A stretch of 40,344 bases of DNA from Tissierellia bacterium. Lineage in GTDB: Bacteria; Bacillota; Clostridia; Tissierellales; Peptoniphilaceae. The stretch covers positions 1 to 40,344 of the forward strand of contig JAAYFJ010000093.1 of the NCBI GenBank assembly GCA_012728295.1. Direction: 5' to 3'. Below the pieces are notes generated by a model, which was not told the origin of the DNA, made no database searches, and saw only the letters and a list, made by a program, of their open reading frames with translations. Shown here in pieces: positions 25,584 to 35,676 of this stretch (positions within the stretch are counted from its first letter, which is position 1; every line of letters begins with the position of its first letter). The position numbers were made by a program, and so were the translations under genes.

Positions 25584-26764
25584 TATTTTCCCTCCTTAAT
25601 AAAGTCTTCATATAATGGGCTCATGCTTCGGAATCTTTCCACTACTTTCTTCAAATTCTCCACTACAAAATCAATTTCTTCATATGTGTTTGATTCGTCT
25701 AAAGATAGCCTCAAGGAGCCGTGAGCAATTTCATGGGGAAGACCTATTGCCAATAATACGTGAGACGGATCAAGAGAGCCTGAAGTACATGCACTTCCTG
25801 AGGATCCAGCTATACCCAGCATATCCAATGCCAGTAGCATGGCTTCTCCTTCTATGAATCTAAAACAAACATTACAGTTCCCTGGTAATCTTTTTTCTCT
25901 GGATCCATTTACTCTGGAATGCTCAATTTCAGAAAGTACCTTATCGATAAGATAGTCTCTTTTTTTCGATAAATCTGTGATTTTTTCATCCATATTTTCA
26001 ACTGCAACTTCAATTGCTCGTCCTAGTCCCACGATGCCAGCCACGTTTTCAGTTCCTGCACGTCTCCCCTTTTCCTGCCCTCCGCCTAAAATCAAATTGG
26101 CTGGTCTTAGTCCATTTCTTATAAACAATGCTCCTACACCTTTGGGTGCATGTAATTTATGTCCTGATAAGGAAAGCATATCTATACCCATTTCATGGAC
26201 GCTTATGGGAACGTGGCCTACAGCTTGGACTGCATCAGTATGAAATAACACCTTATGTTCTTTAGCAATTTTTGCGATTTCTTCCACTGGCTCTATAGTT
26301 CCAATCTCATTATTTGCAAACATAATAGTTATTAATATGGTATCTGGTCTAATGGAATCTTCTAGTTCTTTAAGGCTGATAAATCCTTCTTCATCAACAT
26401 TTAAATAGGTTACTTCATAGCCTTCTTTTTCCAAATCTTCGCAAGTGTGAAGCACTGCATGGTGCTCAATTTTAGAGGTAATAATGTGGCGTCCTTTATC
26501 TTTAAGGGATTTTGCTATACCTTTTATCGCCCAGTTATCAGCTTCTGAACCACCTGCAGTAAAATATATTTCTTCTGGCTTAGCACCTATTGCATCAGCC
26601 ACCTGCTTTCTAGCTTTATTTAACGCCTTCTTTGATTCTTGACCTAAAGAATAGACGCTTGATGGATTTCCGTAAAAATCTTGAAAATATGGAAGCATCG
26701 CTTCCATTACTTCATTGCTGACTCTTGTCGTAGCAGCATTGTCCATATAAATATAACGTTCCAT
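25583..26764 (-). CDS. iscS: Cysteine desulfurase
   Basis: This PLP enzyme takes sulfur from cysteine for cluster assembly. The 393-residue protein has the PLP Lys203 in [12 protein letters not shown] and the sulfur-carrying Cys326 in the loop [10 protein letters not shown], a long-loop group I (NifS/IscS) pattern. EVGPH-like [10 protein letters not shown] is present. It lies 11 bp after iscR and overlaps iscU by one base. In many Clostridia mnmA follows the set; here a terminator and the AI-2E gene follow. Confidence 0.96.
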   Translation of the reverse strand: MERYIYMDNAATTRVSNEVMEAMLPYFQDFYGNPSSVYSLGQESKKALNKARKQVADAIGAKPEEIYFTAGGSEADNWAIKGIAKSLKDKGRHIITSKIEHHAVLHTCEDLEKEGYEVTYLNVDEEGFISLKELEDSIRPDTILITIMFANNEIGTIEPVEEIAKIAKEHKVLFHTDAVQAVGHVPISVHEMGIDMLSLSGHKLHAPKGVGALFIRNGLRPANLILGGGQEKGRRAGTENVAGIVGLGRAIEVAVENMDEKITDLSKKRDYLIDKVLSEIEHSRVNGSREKRLPGNCNVCFRFIEGEAMLLALDMLGIAGSSGSACTSGSLDPSHVLLAIGLPHEIAHGSLRLSLDESNTYEEIDFVVENLKKVVERFRSMSPLYEDFIKEGK

Positions 26765-26775
26765 TGTTATCCTCC

Positions 26776-27180
26776 TTATATATTACTCATGTCTGCCAAC
26801 GACATTGAGTCCATAACCTTATCTATCTTAAGCTGGAGCTTTGTTAGCACATCTCTAGTCGGGCATTCTTCAATTCTGCTACATTCATTATTTAATTCAG
26901 TGCAATGTTTGTAAAGTGACATGTCGCCTTCCAACACCCTTAGTATCTCACCTATAGTGATATCTTCAGCCGGTTTCGCCAAAATATAGCCACCTTGAGG
27001 CCCTCTAACACTCTTAATCAGCTCCTCTTTTCTGAGAGCTGAAAACAACTGTTCCAAATATGCCTCTGATAAATTCTCTGCCTTAGCAATGTTTTTCAGA
27101 GGAACTGGTCCATCTGTGCTACTTATCATAAGATGGTGCATTGCCATCAAACCGTATCTTCCTCTTGTTGAAAGCTTCAT
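26776..27180 (-). CDS. iscR: IscR-type Rrf2 family regulator
   Basis: The 134-residue protein has a winged helix ([17 protein letters not shown], then [31 protein letters not shown]), as in IscR and CymR. Three Cys at 93, 100 and 106 match the number and rough spacing of IscR cluster ligands, unlike CymR, which lacks them. It should sense [2Fe-2S] status and control its own operon. A 25-bp dyad right after the -10 box is the obvious operator. It leads the iscR-iscS-iscU transcript. Confidence 0.9.
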   Translation of the reverse strand: MKLSTRGRYGLMAMHHLMISSTDGPVPLKNIAKAENLSEAYLEQLFSALRKEELIKSVRGPQGGYILAKPAEDITIGEILRVLEGDMSLYKHCTELNNECSRIEECPTRDVLTKLQLKIDKVMDSMSLADMSNI

Positions 27181-27196
27181 TTACTCACCTCCACTA

Positions 27197-27221
27197 ATAA
27201 CCAACTAAATCACTTGGTTAT
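27197..27221. promoter_or_regulatory. Rrf2/IscR operator, 25-bp dyad
   Basis: ATAACCAA (27197-27204) and TTGGTTAT (27214-27221) are perfect 8-bp arms with a 9-bp centre, covering the expected start of transcription between the -10 box and the iscR ribosome site. This is the place and size of an Rrf2-family repressor site. Confidence 0.75.
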
Positions 27222-27224
27222 CTC

Positions 27225-27253
27225 ATAATACCCAAATTTGTATTTAATGTCAA
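27225..27253 (-). promoter_or_regulatory. Promoter of iscR-iscS-iscU
   Basis: TTGACA (27248-27253), a 17-bp spacer and TATTAT (27225-27230) on the minus strand, with the dyad immediately downstream. Confidence 0.85.
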
Positions 27254-27315
27254 CATTCTTAAGTAAAATAATTAAAACAAAGATGATATTTTTTATATTA
27301 TATATGGGCAAATTT

Positions 27316-27344
27316 ATAGACCCCTTTGAAACAAAGAGGCCTAT
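27316..27344 (-). terminator. Terminator after leuS
   Basis: A 13-bp stem with two G-T pairs and a 3-nt loop (ATAGGCCTCTTTG-TTT-CAAAGGGGTCTAT on the minus strand) starts 12 bp after leuS. The tail AAATTTGCCC is only weakly T-rich. Confidence 0.65.
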
Positions 27345-27356
27345 AGTGTCTTCGTC

Positions 27357-29768
27357 TTATTTTACTACTATATTGTAAATTTTTCCTGGTACATAAATAA
27401 TCTTCTTAACGCTACCGGAACCTATGGCTTCAACGATTGTTTCTTCCGCCAATACTAGTTCATCTATAGCATTTTTTTCTAGTGTTCGTGGAATCATAAT
27501 TTTGTGGCGAAGTTTTCCATTAATTTGAATTGGTAATTCTAATTTATCTTCAACGGTTTTCGCTTCCTCATATTCAGGCCATGCCTGTTTATGCAATAGT
27601 CCACCTAGTTTCTGAGTTTCCCATATTTCTTCTGTTATATGTGGAGCAACTGGGTTTAACAATAGCATAAAGGTCCTCAACTCACCACGTGTTATAGATT
27701 CTTTCTTATATAGATCATTTATTAAGCTCATCAACGTTGCAATTGCAGTATTGAATTTAAGATTTTCATAATCATAAGAAACTTTTTTTACTGCTTTATG
27801 GAACGAAACTTCCATGTCTTTGCTGTATTCATCTCCATCTACTAATAGTTCCTGAAGACCCCAAACTCTATCTAGGAATCTACGGCAACCTTTCACCCCT
27901 TGTTCTGACCATGGTGCTGATTTTTCAAAGTCTCCTGCAAACATTTCATATAGTCTTAGGGTATCTGCGCCAAATTCTCTTACAATATCGTCTGGATTGA
28001 TTACGTTTCCTCTGGACTTACTCATCTTCTCATTGTTTTCACCTAAAATCATACCGTGAGATGTTCTCTTGGCATATGGCTCTGAAGTTGGAACAGCTCC
28101 AGTGTCATATAGGAATTTATGCCAGAATCTTGAATATAGCAAGTGAAGTGTAGTATGCTCCATTCCTCCATTATACCAATCAACTGGAAGCCAGTAATTC
28201 AAGGCTTCTTGTGAGGCAAAGCAGCTGTCGTTATGAGGATCTGTATATCTTAAATAGTACCAGTTGGATCCCGCCCAGTTAGGCATGGTATCTGTTTCTC
28301 TGTGGGCTGGTCCTCCACATATTGGGCAAGTCGTCTCCACCCAATCGGTCATTCCTGCTAATGGTGACTCTCCTGTATCTGACGGCTCGTAAGTCTCCAC
28401 CTCAGGCAACAATAATGGTAGTTCGTCTTCTGGTAGCGGTACCCATCCATGCTCTTCGCAGTGTACCAAAGGAATTGGTTCTCCCCAGTATCTTTGTCTT
28501 GAGAATATCCAATCTCTAAGCTTATAGTTGATTTTTTTCTCGCCTAACTTTTTATCTTCTAGCCAATCCAACATTTTGGCAATAGCTTCTTTTGGAGCCA
28601 TGCCATTTAGGAATCCTGAATTTACTAACGTTCCTGAATCAGTGTCGCTATAAGCTTCTTTAGTTACATCACCGCCACTGATTACCTCAACTATTGGCAT
28701 ATTAAATTTCTTAGCAAATTCCCAGTCCCTTTGGTCGTGTCCAGGTACCGCCATTATAGCCCCTGTTCCATAGCTCATTAGAACGTAGTCTGAAATCCAC
28801 ACTGGTATTGTCTCTCCAGTGGCAGGGTTAATAGCAGCTAAGCCTTGCAACATTACGCCTGTCTTATCCTTAGATAATTCAGTTCTCTCAAAGTCTGATT
28901 TTTTGGCTACTTCTTCCTGATAAGCCCTTACCTCTTCTAAGTTCGTTATTCTGTCACTTTCTTCAGAAATCAGTGGATGTTCAGGGCTGATTACCATATA
29001 GGTTGATCCAAATAGAGTATCTGGTCTAGTGGTGAACACTTTTAACGTATGGTCTGTTCCTTCTATATTAAATAGAACTTCTGCTCCTTCTGATCTGCCA
29101 ATCCAATTCTTTTGCTGTAATTTCACTCTCTCTATGAAATCCACAGTGTCCAAATCATCTATTAATCTCTGTGCATAATCAGTTATTTTTAGCATCCATT
29201 GATTTTTTACTCTACGAGCAACTTCTCCACCACAGCGTTCACAATGCCCACCTACAACTTCTTCATTGGCTAGTCCTATTTTACAAGAATTACACCAGTT
29301 AATAGGTATTTCTTCCTTATATGCTAAGCCTTTGTTGAATAATTGAATGAATATCCATTGAGTCCAATGGTAGTAATTGGGGTCGGTAGTATTAATTTCT
29401 CTTGACCAGTCAAATGAAAAACCAACCGATTGCAACTGTTCCTTAAATCTTGCAACGTTTCTCTTGGTAACTTGTTCTGGGTGAATCTTATGCTTTACTG
29501 CATAGTTTTCTGTAGGTAATCCAAATGCATCCCATCCCATTGCAAAAAGAACGTTATAGCCTTCCATTCTTCTTTTTCTTGCCATAATATCTAACGCTGT
29601 ATAGGGTCTTGCATGTCCTACGTGAAGTCCTTCTCCAGATGGATAAGGAAACTCAACTAGTGGGAAAAACTTTTTTTGATCATAGTTATTGCTAGCTTGA
29701 AACACTTTGTTTTCAGCCCAATAGTCTTGCCATTTTTTTTCGATTAATTCCGGTTGATAGTTTTTCAT
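27357..29768 (-). CDS. leuS: Leucyl-tRNA synthetase
   Basis: It charges tRNA-Leu. The 803-residue class I synthetase has [18 protein letters not shown] (HIGH motif as HVGH) near residue 42. The CP1 editing domain follows ([20 protein letters not shown], and later [13 protein letters not shown]). The KMSKSRGN motif and a C-terminal tRNA-binding end ([12 protein letters not shown]) complete it. I chose ATG 29768 with GGAGG 5 nt upstream; a longer reading to 29804 runs into the leader terminator. Expression is controlled by the T-box leader upstream. Confidence 0.97.
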   Translation of the reverse strand: MKNYQPELIEKKWQDYWAENKVFQASNNYDQKKFFPLVEFPYPSGEGLHVGHARPYTALDIMARKRRMEGYNVLFAMGWDAFGLPTENYAVKHKIHPEQVTKRNVARFKEQLQSVGFSFDWSREINTTDPNYYHWTQWIFIQLFNKGLAYKEEIPINWCNSCKIGLANEEVVGGHCERCGGEVARRVKNQWMLKITDYAQRLIDDLDTVDFIERVKLQQKNWIGRSEGAEVLFNIEGTDHTLKVFTTRPDTLFGSTYMVISPEHPLISEESDRITNLEEVRAYQEEVAKKSDFERTELSKDKTGVMLQGLAAINPATGETIPVWISDYVLMSYGTGAIMAVPGHDQRDWEFAKKFNMPIVEVISGGDVTKEAYSDTDSGTLVNSGFLNGMAPKEAIAKMLDWLEDKKLGEKKINYKLRDWIFSRQRYWGEPIPLVHCEEHGWVPLPEDELPLLLPEVETYEPSDTGESPLAGMTDWVETTCPICGGPAHRETDTMPNWAGSNWYYLRYTDPHNDSCFASQEALNYWLPVDWYNGGMEHTTLHLLYSRFWHKFLYDTGAVPTSEPYAKRTSHGMILGENNEKMSKSRGNVINPDDIVREFGADTLRLYEMFAGDFEKSAPWSEQGVKGCRRFLDRVWGLQELLVDGDEYSKDMEVSFHKAVKKVSYDYENLKFNTAIATLMSLINDLYKKESITRGELRTFMLLLNPVAPHITEEIWETQKLGGLLHKQAWPEYEEAKTVEDKLELPIQINGKLRHKIMIPRTLEKNAIDELVLAEETIVEAIGSGSVKKIIYVPGKIYNIVVK

Positions 29769-29785
29769 ATTGCCTCCTATAATAC

Positions 29786-29987
29786 AAAAATCCCTCCGCC
29801 TCATAAGAGGCGAAGGGTTAACTCCGCGGTACCACTCTATTTGATGGGTATTCCATCCACTTTATCGTTATAAGGCCCGACGGCCACTTAGCTCCCAAGG
29901 CGAGAAATAGTATTCAGGGTTCGTCTTTCACCAACCGACGACTCTCTATGCCCTTATCCCTATGAACTCCTGTTCATCGCTTATATA
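29786..29987 (-). ncRNA. T-box leader of leuS
   Basis: The leader of about 200 nt senses uncharged tRNA-Leu. The T-box sequence AGAGTGGTACCGCGG lies at 29824-29838 and the terminator (11-bp stem CCCTTCGCCTC with GAGGCGGAGGG, then TTTTT) at 29786-29817. Upstream are stem I features: AGAGAG and GGTTGGTGAAAG, the conserved distal loops. Leucine triplets CTA (29908-29910) and CTC (29902-29904) lie at the right side of stem I; I could not decide which is the specifier. Confidence 0.92.
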
Positions 29988-29993
29988 CGTTGG

Positions 29994-30022
29994 ATTTTAA
30001 CATATTTTTAATTTAGTTGCAA
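29994..30022 (-). promoter_or_regulatory. Promoter of the leuS T-box transcript
   Basis: TTGCAA (30017-30022), a 17-bp spacer and TAAAAT (29994-29999) with extended TG lie immediately after the asnS stop codon. Confidence 0.65.
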
Positions 30023-30023
30023 G

Positions 30024-31412
30024 TTAAAATTCAGCACTACCTACAGTTCTTGGAAACGGTATTACGTCTCTGATATTGCTTATGCCAGTAAGATACATAA
30101 TAGCACGCTCAAAACCAAGTCCATATCCGCCATGGTGAGTTGTTCCATATTTTCGTAATTCTAAATACCACCAATAGTTCTCCCTATCTAATCCCATATC
30201 TTCCATTCTTTGACGTAGGACATCTTCTCTTTCTTCCCTTTGGCTTCCACCGATTATCTCACCGACTCCAGGCACCAATAAGTCCGTTGCTGCTACGGTT
30301 TTCTTATCTTCGTTTAATCTCATATAGAACGCTTTAATATCCTTAGGATAATCCGTTACAAAAACTGGCCCTTTGATTATCTCTTCGCATAAAAATCTTT
30401 CATGTTCAGTTTGTAAGTCCATACCCCATTCAACAGGGTATTGGAATTCTTTTCCAGATTCTAAAAGAACATCAATCGCCTCAGTATAAGTCATGCGTGC
30501 AAAGGGACTGGCTACAATCGCATTAAGTCTTTCTAATAGCTCTTGATCTACAAATCTATTGAAGAATTCCAATTCATCTGGACATTTTTCTAAAACAGCC
30601 TTTACAATATGACGCATCATATCTTCTGCTAATTGCATAACATCCTTTAGTTCTGCAAATGCTATCTCAGGTTCTATCATCCAGAACTCCGCCGCATGAC
30701 GGCTCGTATTTGAATTTTCAGCTCTAAAAGTGGGACCGAATGTATAAGTATTTCTAAATGCTTGAGCAAATACTTCAGCTTCCAATTGTCCAGATACAGT
30801 CAGGTTAGTTTCTTTCTCAAAGAAATCTTCTGAATAATCTACTTTACCGTCTTCAGTCATCGGCACATCCGACAAGTCTAAAGATGTCACGTGGAACATT
30901 TCACCGGCGCCTTCTGCGTCACTTCCCGTAATTATCGGTGAATGGCAATAAACAAAATCTCTTCCTTGAAAAAATTCGTGGATTGCAAACGCTACCACTG
31001 ATCTTAGTCTAAACACAGCACTAAAAGTATTGCTTCTAGGTCTTAAGTGAGCAATGGTTCTAAGGTACTCTAAGGTATGACGTTTTTTCTGCAGTGGATA
31101 GTCTTGATTAGAAACTCCTTCTACAAGTATCTGTTTAGCTTTAATCTCTATGGATTGCTTCTCTCCTGGTGATGATACTACCACACCTTTTACGATAATA
31201 GCTGATGAAATTGGTAGCTTTGAAATCTCAGCAAAGTTTATTAAAGAATCTTCATATACTATCTGCATGTTCTTAAAGCATGATCCATCGTTTAGCTCAA
31301 TGAATCCAACATTTTTTGAACTTCTAGCAGTTCTTATCCATCCTTCAACAATTACCTCTTTTCCTGTATATTCTTCAGGTAAAGAAAACAATTTTTTTAC
31401 AGCAACTCTCAT
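30024..31412 (-). CDS. asnS: Asparaginyl-tRNA synthetase
   Basis: It charges tRNA-Asn. The 462-residue class II synthetase has an N-terminal OB-fold anticodon domain ([25 protein letters not shown]). The catalytic domain carries [27 protein letters not shown] (motif 2) and [28 protein letters not shown] (motif 3). The last motif and the Asn-type insertion identify AsnS rather than AspS. I chose ATG 31412 with AGGAGG 7 nt upstream. A T-box leader precedes it, and the leuS promoter follows within 2 bp of its stop. Confidence 0.96.
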   Translation of the reverse strand: MRVAVKKLFSLPEEYTGKEVIVEGWIRTARSSKNVGFIELNDGSCFKNMQIVYEDSLINFAEISKLPISSAIIVKGVVVSSPGEKQSIEIKAKQILVEGVSNQDYPLQKKRHTLEYLRTIAHLRPRSNTFSAVFRLRSVVAFAIHEFFQGRDFVYCHSPIITGSDAEGAGEMFHVTSLDLSDVPMTEDGKVDYSEDFFEKETNLTVSGQLEAEVFAQAFRNTYTFGPTFRAENSNTSRHAAEFWMIEPEIAFAELKDVMQLAEDMMRHIVKAVLEKCPDELEFFNRFVDQELLERLNAIVASPFARMTYTEAIDVLLESGKEFQYPVEWGMDLQTEHERFLCEEIIKGPVFVTDYPKDIKAFYMRLNEDKKTVAATDLLVPGVGEIIGGSQREEREDVLRQRMEDMGLDRENYWWYLELRKYGTTHHGGYGLGFERAIMYLTGISNIRDVIPFPRTVGSAEF

Positions 31413-31425
31413 GATAATCCTCCTC

Positions 31426-31646
31426 AAAAAATAATAATACCCTCTCATCATAGGACGAAAGGGTAATTTTCCGCGGTACCACCTAAATTGCATATAGCCA
31501 CTTAATTGCAGATAACGGTTGCTCCGCCTGAATTATTGTTTACTCAGGTGCTCCGAGCTGTTCCCTTGAAAACAAATCATATTGCCGTTCCACTGTTGGC
31601 AACTCCCTGGTTTGAATCGCTTTTTCAAGAGGTCTCTTCTTAGCTT
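31426..31646 (-). ncRNA. T-box leader of asnS
   Basis: The T-box motif TTTAGGTGGTACCGCGG lies at 31471-31487 and the terminator (9-bp stem TACCCTTTC with GAGAGGGTA, then TTATTATTTTTT) at 31426-31465. Stem I has GGGAG and AGTGGAA loop elements. An AAC triplet (31560-31562), in GGGAACAGCTC close to the closing strand of stem I, fits an asparagine specifier. Confidence 0.92.
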
Positions 31647-31652
31647 ATATAG

Positions 31653-31681
31653 TTTATACCATGCACATTTCGCTTTGTCAA
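31653..31681 (-). promoter_or_regulatory. Promoter of the asnS T-box transcript
   Basis: TTGACA (31676-31681), a 17-bp spacer and TATAAA (31653-31658) with extended TG on the minus strand, directly after the rarA stop. Confidence 0.85.
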
Positions 31682-31701
31682 GCTAATGCATCACAGGTTT
31701 T

Positions 31702-33030
31702 CTATTCAGAATCTATCTTCGTAGTTTTTTCCCAATTCTTTGCTATCTCGGCCTCTATTCCAATTTTTCCTGGACTATAATAGGATACCTGTCTCATTCC
31801 TTGAGGTAAATAATCCTGTTTAACATAATGATTTGGAAAGTCGTGGGGATATTTATATCCTAGGTTTTCAATATCTTTATCTTGAGTTTCAATTTTTATG
31901 TTTTTAAGATGTTCGGGAACTTGACCTGGTCCATTAGCTCTTACATAAGCTAAGGCATTATTTATACCTAAATACGCTGAATTACTCTTTGGTGCCAATG
32001 CTAAATAAATAGTTGCCTCCGCTAATGGTATCCTACCTTCCGGCATACCTATTATGTTAATTGCATCAAATGCAGAAACCGCAACCGATAGTGCTATCGG
32101 ATCAGCCATTCCTATATCCTCTGCTGCAGAAACAATCAATCTTCTCGCTATGAATTTAGGATCTTCTCCACCTTCTATCATGGATGCCAGCCAGTGTAGT
32201 GCACCTTGAGGATCCGATCCTCTTATACTCTTAATAAAAGCAGAGATAATATCGTAGTGCTGCTCTCCATCTTTATCGTATCTAACTCTTCTTATTTGGC
32301 TCGATTCCTTTATGGTTTCAGCATCAATAATAACTACACCAGATTCATTTGGCATTGTAGTTAACGCTGCCAGTTCTAAAGTATTTAAAAGGTTTCTACC
32401 ATCACCCTGTGCCGATTTCACAAGGTAGTTTAGACCGTCTTCTTCAAGCTTTATTTTTATATGTCCAAGACCTTTCACCTTATCTTCCAACGCCATATTT
32501 GCAAGGGTGATTAGAGCTTTTTCATTTAATAATTCTAACCTAAAAACGGTACAACGGGATAGTAGCGCTTTATTCACTTCGAAATATGGGTTTTCCGTAG
32601 TAGCTCCTATTAACAATAGAACTCCCTTTTCCACATGGGGAAGCAAAGCATCCTGTTGTGCTTTATTAAATCTATGAATTTCATCAATAAATACTACCGT
32701 TTCTTTGCCACTTTGTCCCAGCGTTTCTTTGGCTTCATCTACCACTTGACGAATATCCTTTACTCCGGAAGTTACGGCACTTATCTCAACGAAGCGTTTT
32801 TTTGTAGAATTTGCAACAATATGAGCCAATGTGGTCTTCCCGGTACCAGGTGGTCCGTACAATATCATGGAGGTCAATCTGTCTGCGGATATCATTCTAT
32901 TTAATAGTTGACCTTTTCCCATTATATGTTCTTGACCTACAAAATCTTCTACGCTTTCAGCTCTCATTCTCTGAGCTAGTGGAGCTTGTTTCTTTAACGT
33001 GGCCTCTCTCTTTATAGAGAACATGTCCAT
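31702..33030 (-). CDS. rarA: RarA/MgsA, replication-associated recombination AAA+ ATPase
   Basis: It acts at stalled replication forks as a clamp-loader-like ATPase. The 442-residue protein has Walker [12 protein letters not shown], Walker [21 protein letters not shown] and sensor 1 [15 protein letters not shown]. The typical C-terminal tetramerisation domain is present ([26 protein letters not shown] through [17 protein letters not shown]). It begins 4 bp after nrdR, whose last codons contain its ribosome site (GAGGAG). Bacillus keeps rarA beside cymR; here it is next to nrdR. Confidence 0.96.
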   Translation of the reverse strand: MDMFSIKREATLKKQAPLAQRMRAESVEDFVGQEHIMGKGQLLNRMISADRLTSMILYGPPGTGKTTLAHIVANSTKKRFVEISAVTSGVKDIRQVVDEAKETLGQSGKETVVFIDEIHRFNKAQQDALLPHVEKGVLLLIGATTENPYFEVNKALLSRCTVFRLELLNEKALITLANMALEDKVKGLGHIKIKLEEDGLNYLVKSAQGDGRNLLNTLELAALTTMPNESGVVIIDAETIKESSQIRRVRYDKDGEQHYDIISAFIKSIRGSDPQGALHWLASMIEGGEDPKFIARRLIVSAAEDIGMADPIALSVAVSAFDAINIIGMPEGRIPLAEATIYLALAPKSNSAYLGINNALAYVRANGPGQVPEHLKNIKIETQDKDIENLGYKYPHDFPNHYVKQDYLPQGMRQVSYYSPGKIGIEAEIAKNWEKTTKIDSE

Positions 33031-33034
33031 GTCT

Positions 33035-33493
33035 TTACTCCTCTTCTTCTATTATGCGCTTTAATTCCTCCATAAAAGTATTGATGTCTTTAAATTGTCT
33101 ATATACAGATGCAAATCTAACATATGCAACTTCATCTAGTTTTTTCAATTCGTCCATAACCATATCTCCAACTTCCATGGTTGTAATCTCTTTGTCCATT
33201 CTATTACTTAATTCTTTTTCTATTCTAGAAACTGCATTTTCAATAGAGTGAACGCTTACAGGGCGTTTTTCAGAAGCTCGTATCATTCCATATAATAGTT
33301 TATTTCTGTCAAAACTCTGTCTGGTACCATCTCTTTTTATCACCCTTAAAGGTATTTCTTCAACCTTTTCATAGGTAGTGAATCTCTTGCCACAAGCGTT
33401 ACATTCTCTTCTTCTTCTTATCGATTTGAAATCATCAGTGGGACGCGAATCCACAACCTTTGAGTCCGGTGTATCACAATATGGGCACTTCAT
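33035..33493 (-). CDS. nrdR: NrdR, ribonucleotide reductase repressor
   Basis: It represses nrd genes in response to ATP and dATP. The 152-residue length is standard. The zinc ribbon has Cys3/Cys6 (CPYC) and Cys31/Cys34 (CNAC), followed by the ATP-cone from about residue 49 ([16 protein letters not shown] to [14 protein letters not shown]). I chose ATG 33493, 6 nt after GGAGG; an adjacent upstream ATG (33496) is too close and a further one (33550) lies before the terminator. It is placed after ftsZ with a terminator between, and co-transcribed with rarA. Confidence 0.95.
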   Translation of the reverse strand: MKCPYCDTPDSKVVDSRPTDDFKSIRRRRECNACGKRFTTYEKVEEIPLRVIKRDGTRQSFDRNKLLYGMIRASEKRPVSVHSIENAVSRIEKELSNRMDKEITTMEVGDMVMDELKKLDEVAYVRFASVYRQFKDINTFMEELKRIIEEEE

Positions 33494-33509
33494 CATAGTC
33501 CTCCATTCT

Positions 33510-33540
33510 AAATAAAGCACTCTCTTTGAGTGCTTTATTT
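33510..33540. terminator. Terminator after ftsZ
   Basis: A perfect 13-bp stem (AAATAAAGCACTC with GAGTGCTTTATTT, 5-nt loop) with A/T-rich ends. It sits 28 bp after the ftsZ stop and just before the nrdR ribosome site. Confidence 0.85.
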
Positions 33541-33567
33541 CGTATATCATTTATTTTCTTGTAATAA

Positions 33568-34635
33568 CTAAATGCGTTTTAAGAAATCAGGAATATTTAA
33601 GCTTCCGTCTGGGGCATATCTGTCTTTACTAGTTGCATTTTCAACTTGACCAACTTTACTTGGAAGTCTTGGGGACTTAGTTTCATTACCAAATTCTGTA
33701 GCAATAACAGTAATCTTAATTTCATCGCCAAGAGTTTCGTCAATTCCCGCTCCAAATATAATGTTTGCATCATCATCAACTGCTTGACGAATTAGATCAG
33801 CAGCTTCATTAACTTCAAAAATACCAAGTGAAGATCCACCTGTAATATTAAGAAGAACTGAACGTGCTCCTTCAATGGAAGTTTCCAATAGAGGAGAGCT
33901 AATAGCCATTTTAGCAGCTTGAACCGCTCTTTCATCTCCCGTTCCAAATCCAATACCCATATGAGCAATGCCCTTGTCTTCCATAATGGTCTTAACGTCA
34001 GCAAAGTCCAAGTTAATCAATGCAGGTACAGATATCAAATCAGAAATACCTTGAATACCTTGACGTAATACTTCGTCAGCCATTCTAAAAGCTTCTTCAA
34101 TGGTAGTTTTACGATCTGCTATTTCTAATAACTTGTCGTTCGGAATGGTTACCAGTGTATCTACCTTGTCTTTTAGAGCTTCAATACCAAGGTCAGCTTG
34201 TTTTTTACGTTTTAAACCTTCAAATAAGAATGGTTTAGTTACAACACCTACAGTAAGTATTCCTAGTTCCCTTGCTACTTCCGCAATTATTGGAGCACCA
34301 CCTGTTCCGGTACCGCCTCCCATACCTGCGGTAATGAAGACCATGTCTGCGCCTTCAAGCATTTCTTTAATCTCAGCTCTGTTTTCTTCAGCTGATAATT
34401 GGCCTATTTCAGGGTTTGCTCCTGCGCCAAGACCTTTGGTAACTTTTATACCTACCTGTAATTTGCCTTCAGCTCTTGATGTCGCCAAAGCTTGTTTGTC
34501 CGTATTCACTGCAATGAATTCAATACCCTTTACGCCGGAGTCCACCATACGGTTAACCGCATTATTTCCACCGCCGCCTACGCCGATGACCTTAATTTTC
34601 GCAAATTGGTCTACATCAATATCAAAATCGAACAT
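33568..34635 (-). CDS. ftsZ: FtsZ, tubulin-like division protein
   Basis: This GTPase forms the division ring at mid-cell. The 355-residue protein has the tubulin signature GGGTGTG at 106-112, the T7 loop [11 protein letters not shown] and a short C-terminal linker ending in the conserved peptide [13 protein letters not shown], the site for FtsA/SepF binding. AGGAGG precedes the ATG. It has its own promoter (34771-34799) and a 128-nt leader. No ftsA is present between ftsQ and ftsZ. Confidence 0.97.
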   Translation of the reverse strand: MFDFDIDVDQFAKIKVIGVGGGGNNAVNRMVDSGVKGIEFIAVNTDKQALATSRAEGKLQVGIKVTKGLGAGANPEIGQLSAEENRAEIKEMLEGADMVFITAGMGGGTGTGGAPIIAEVARELGILTVGVVTKPFLFEGLKRKKQADLGIEALKDKVDTLVTIPNDKLLEIADRKTTIEEAFRMADEVLRQGIQGISDLISVPALINLDFADVKTIMEDKGIAHMGIGFGTGDERAVQAAKMAISSPLLETSIEGARSVLLNITGGSSLGIFEVNEAADLIRQAVDDDANIIFGAGIDETLGDEIKITVIATEFGNETKSPRLPSKVGQVENATSKDRYAPDGSLNIPDFLKRI

Positions 34636-34728
34636 TTCTTTCCTCCTTCGCCAGCGCTCAAGGCAAACTGTTGTATTTACAAGACTATCATATTGATATT
34701 ACAGTTTATGATATCAGAGTTGTTTTTA

Positions 34729-34745
34729 TGTATCATTATGATACA
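34729..34745. promoter_or_regulatory. 17-bp perfect palindrome in the ftsZ leader
   Basis: TGTATCAT-T-ATGATACA lies about 20-35 nt downstream of the expected ftsZ start of transcription. It could be an operator or an mRNA hairpin; no family assigned. Confidence 0.5.
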
Positions 34746-34770
34746 GGCTTGTATTGTGCCTCTCACTAGT

Positions 34771-34799
34771 ATTCTAGCCCTTTTTTTTATTTTCGTCAA
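34771..34799 (-). promoter_or_regulatory. Promoter of ftsZ
   Basis: TTGACG (34794-34799), a 17-bp spacer and TAGAAT (34771-34776) on the minus strand, giving a leader of about 128 nt. Confidence 0.8.
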
Positions 34800-34882
34800 G
34801 TTTTATCATTATTTATTATCTTTTCAGCATAATATTTTCAATTTGAGAAGTTAAAACATTTATTTAACGTCTATATTATCAT

Positions 34883-34915
34883 TTGTAAACTAACTTGCTC
34901 AATAAAAGTTTACAA
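34883..34915 (-). terminator. Hairpin after ftsQ, possible weak terminator
   Basis: Perfect 9-bp arms TTGTAAACT (34883-34891) and AGTTTACAA (34907-34915) with a 15-nt loop follow the ftsQ stop. There is no U-run, so it may be an operator or a stability hairpin. The rest of the 293-bp gap 34636-34928 holds the ftsZ promoter and palindrome. Confidence 0.35.
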
Positions 34916-34928
34916 CCGCGTAAAATAC

Positions 34929-35672
34929 CTATTCATCAATTACTATTACAGGTTTTGTACCCTGATCCATTAAAATGGATTTCACCTTCAAGCCCTTCAT
35001 TGTAATATCGTCTAGTATTTCTTTCAAAAAACTTACTTTATATTTTACCTCTCTCAAATCTCCAAATTCTACCTTTGTCTCATCGTACATTTCAAAATTA
35101 ATATGATCTATATCTCCGAGCATGATGACATGAAACTTAGAAAACAATCCCTCTGCTACTAATTGTTTTAACAACGTTTCTAATCCTTCATTAGGTAATT
35201 TGCTAAAAGTAGCATCCCCTAGATTAATATTTTCAAGGGTTAAGCCTCCAATAATCGTAATGCCTGCAACTGGTTCTTGACTTATCTCCAAAAGTATACC
35301 GTCATTGTCTATGAGGTAATATGCTTCATTTAGCCTATATGCGGCTGTATTAATTCTTTCTTCTACTTCTATTACTACCTTATTTGGGAAACTCTTTTTA
35401 ATGTTTACATCTTTTACATACGCTACTTGTAAGATTCTATCTGCTACACTTTTTCTACTTAGACTAAAGATATTACTTCCATTGCTTATCCTAGCTGCAT
35501 CAATTATTTCGCTAGTCCGAATTTTTTCATTTCCAACAACTTGAATCTTCGTAACATCAAATAGTGGAGCATTGAATAGAAATATAAAAATTGCACCAAT
35601 AAGAGCGATTGCAGACAATAACCTCACCACATGATTAGGTTTCTTTCTTCTTTTAGGTTCTTTTCTTTCCAT
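34929..35672 (-). CDS. ftsQ: FtsQ/DivIB, division protein
   Basis: The 247-residue single-pass membrane protein has a basic cytoplasmic start (ERKEPKRRKKPNH), one helix (VRLLSAIALIGAIFIFLF) and a POTRA domain beginning at FDVTKIQVVGNEKI. An extracytoplasmic beta domain and a short tail follow. It links FtsL/FtsB with the septal synthase. It begins 4 bp after murG and ends the murE-ftsQ run. Confidence 0.9.
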   Translation of the reverse strand: MERKEPKRRKKPNHVVRLLSAIALIGAIFIFLFNAPLFDVTKIQVVGNEKIRTSEIIDAARISNGSNIFSLSRKSVADRILQVAYVKDVNIKKSFPNKVVIEVEERINTAAYRLNEAYYLIDNDGILLEISQEPVAGITIIGGLTLENINLGDATFSKLPNEGLETLLKQLVAEGLFSKFHVIMLGDIDHINFEMYDETKVEFGDLREVKYKVSFLKEILDDITMKGLKVKSILMDQGTKPVIVIDE

Positions 35673-35676
35673 TCAA

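Noticed and set aside
34100..34696. Plus-strand reading frame of 198 residues opposite ftsZ
   Set aside because: It is the antisense of a highly conserved gene, with Pro/Ser-rich composition produced by ftsZ codon use.
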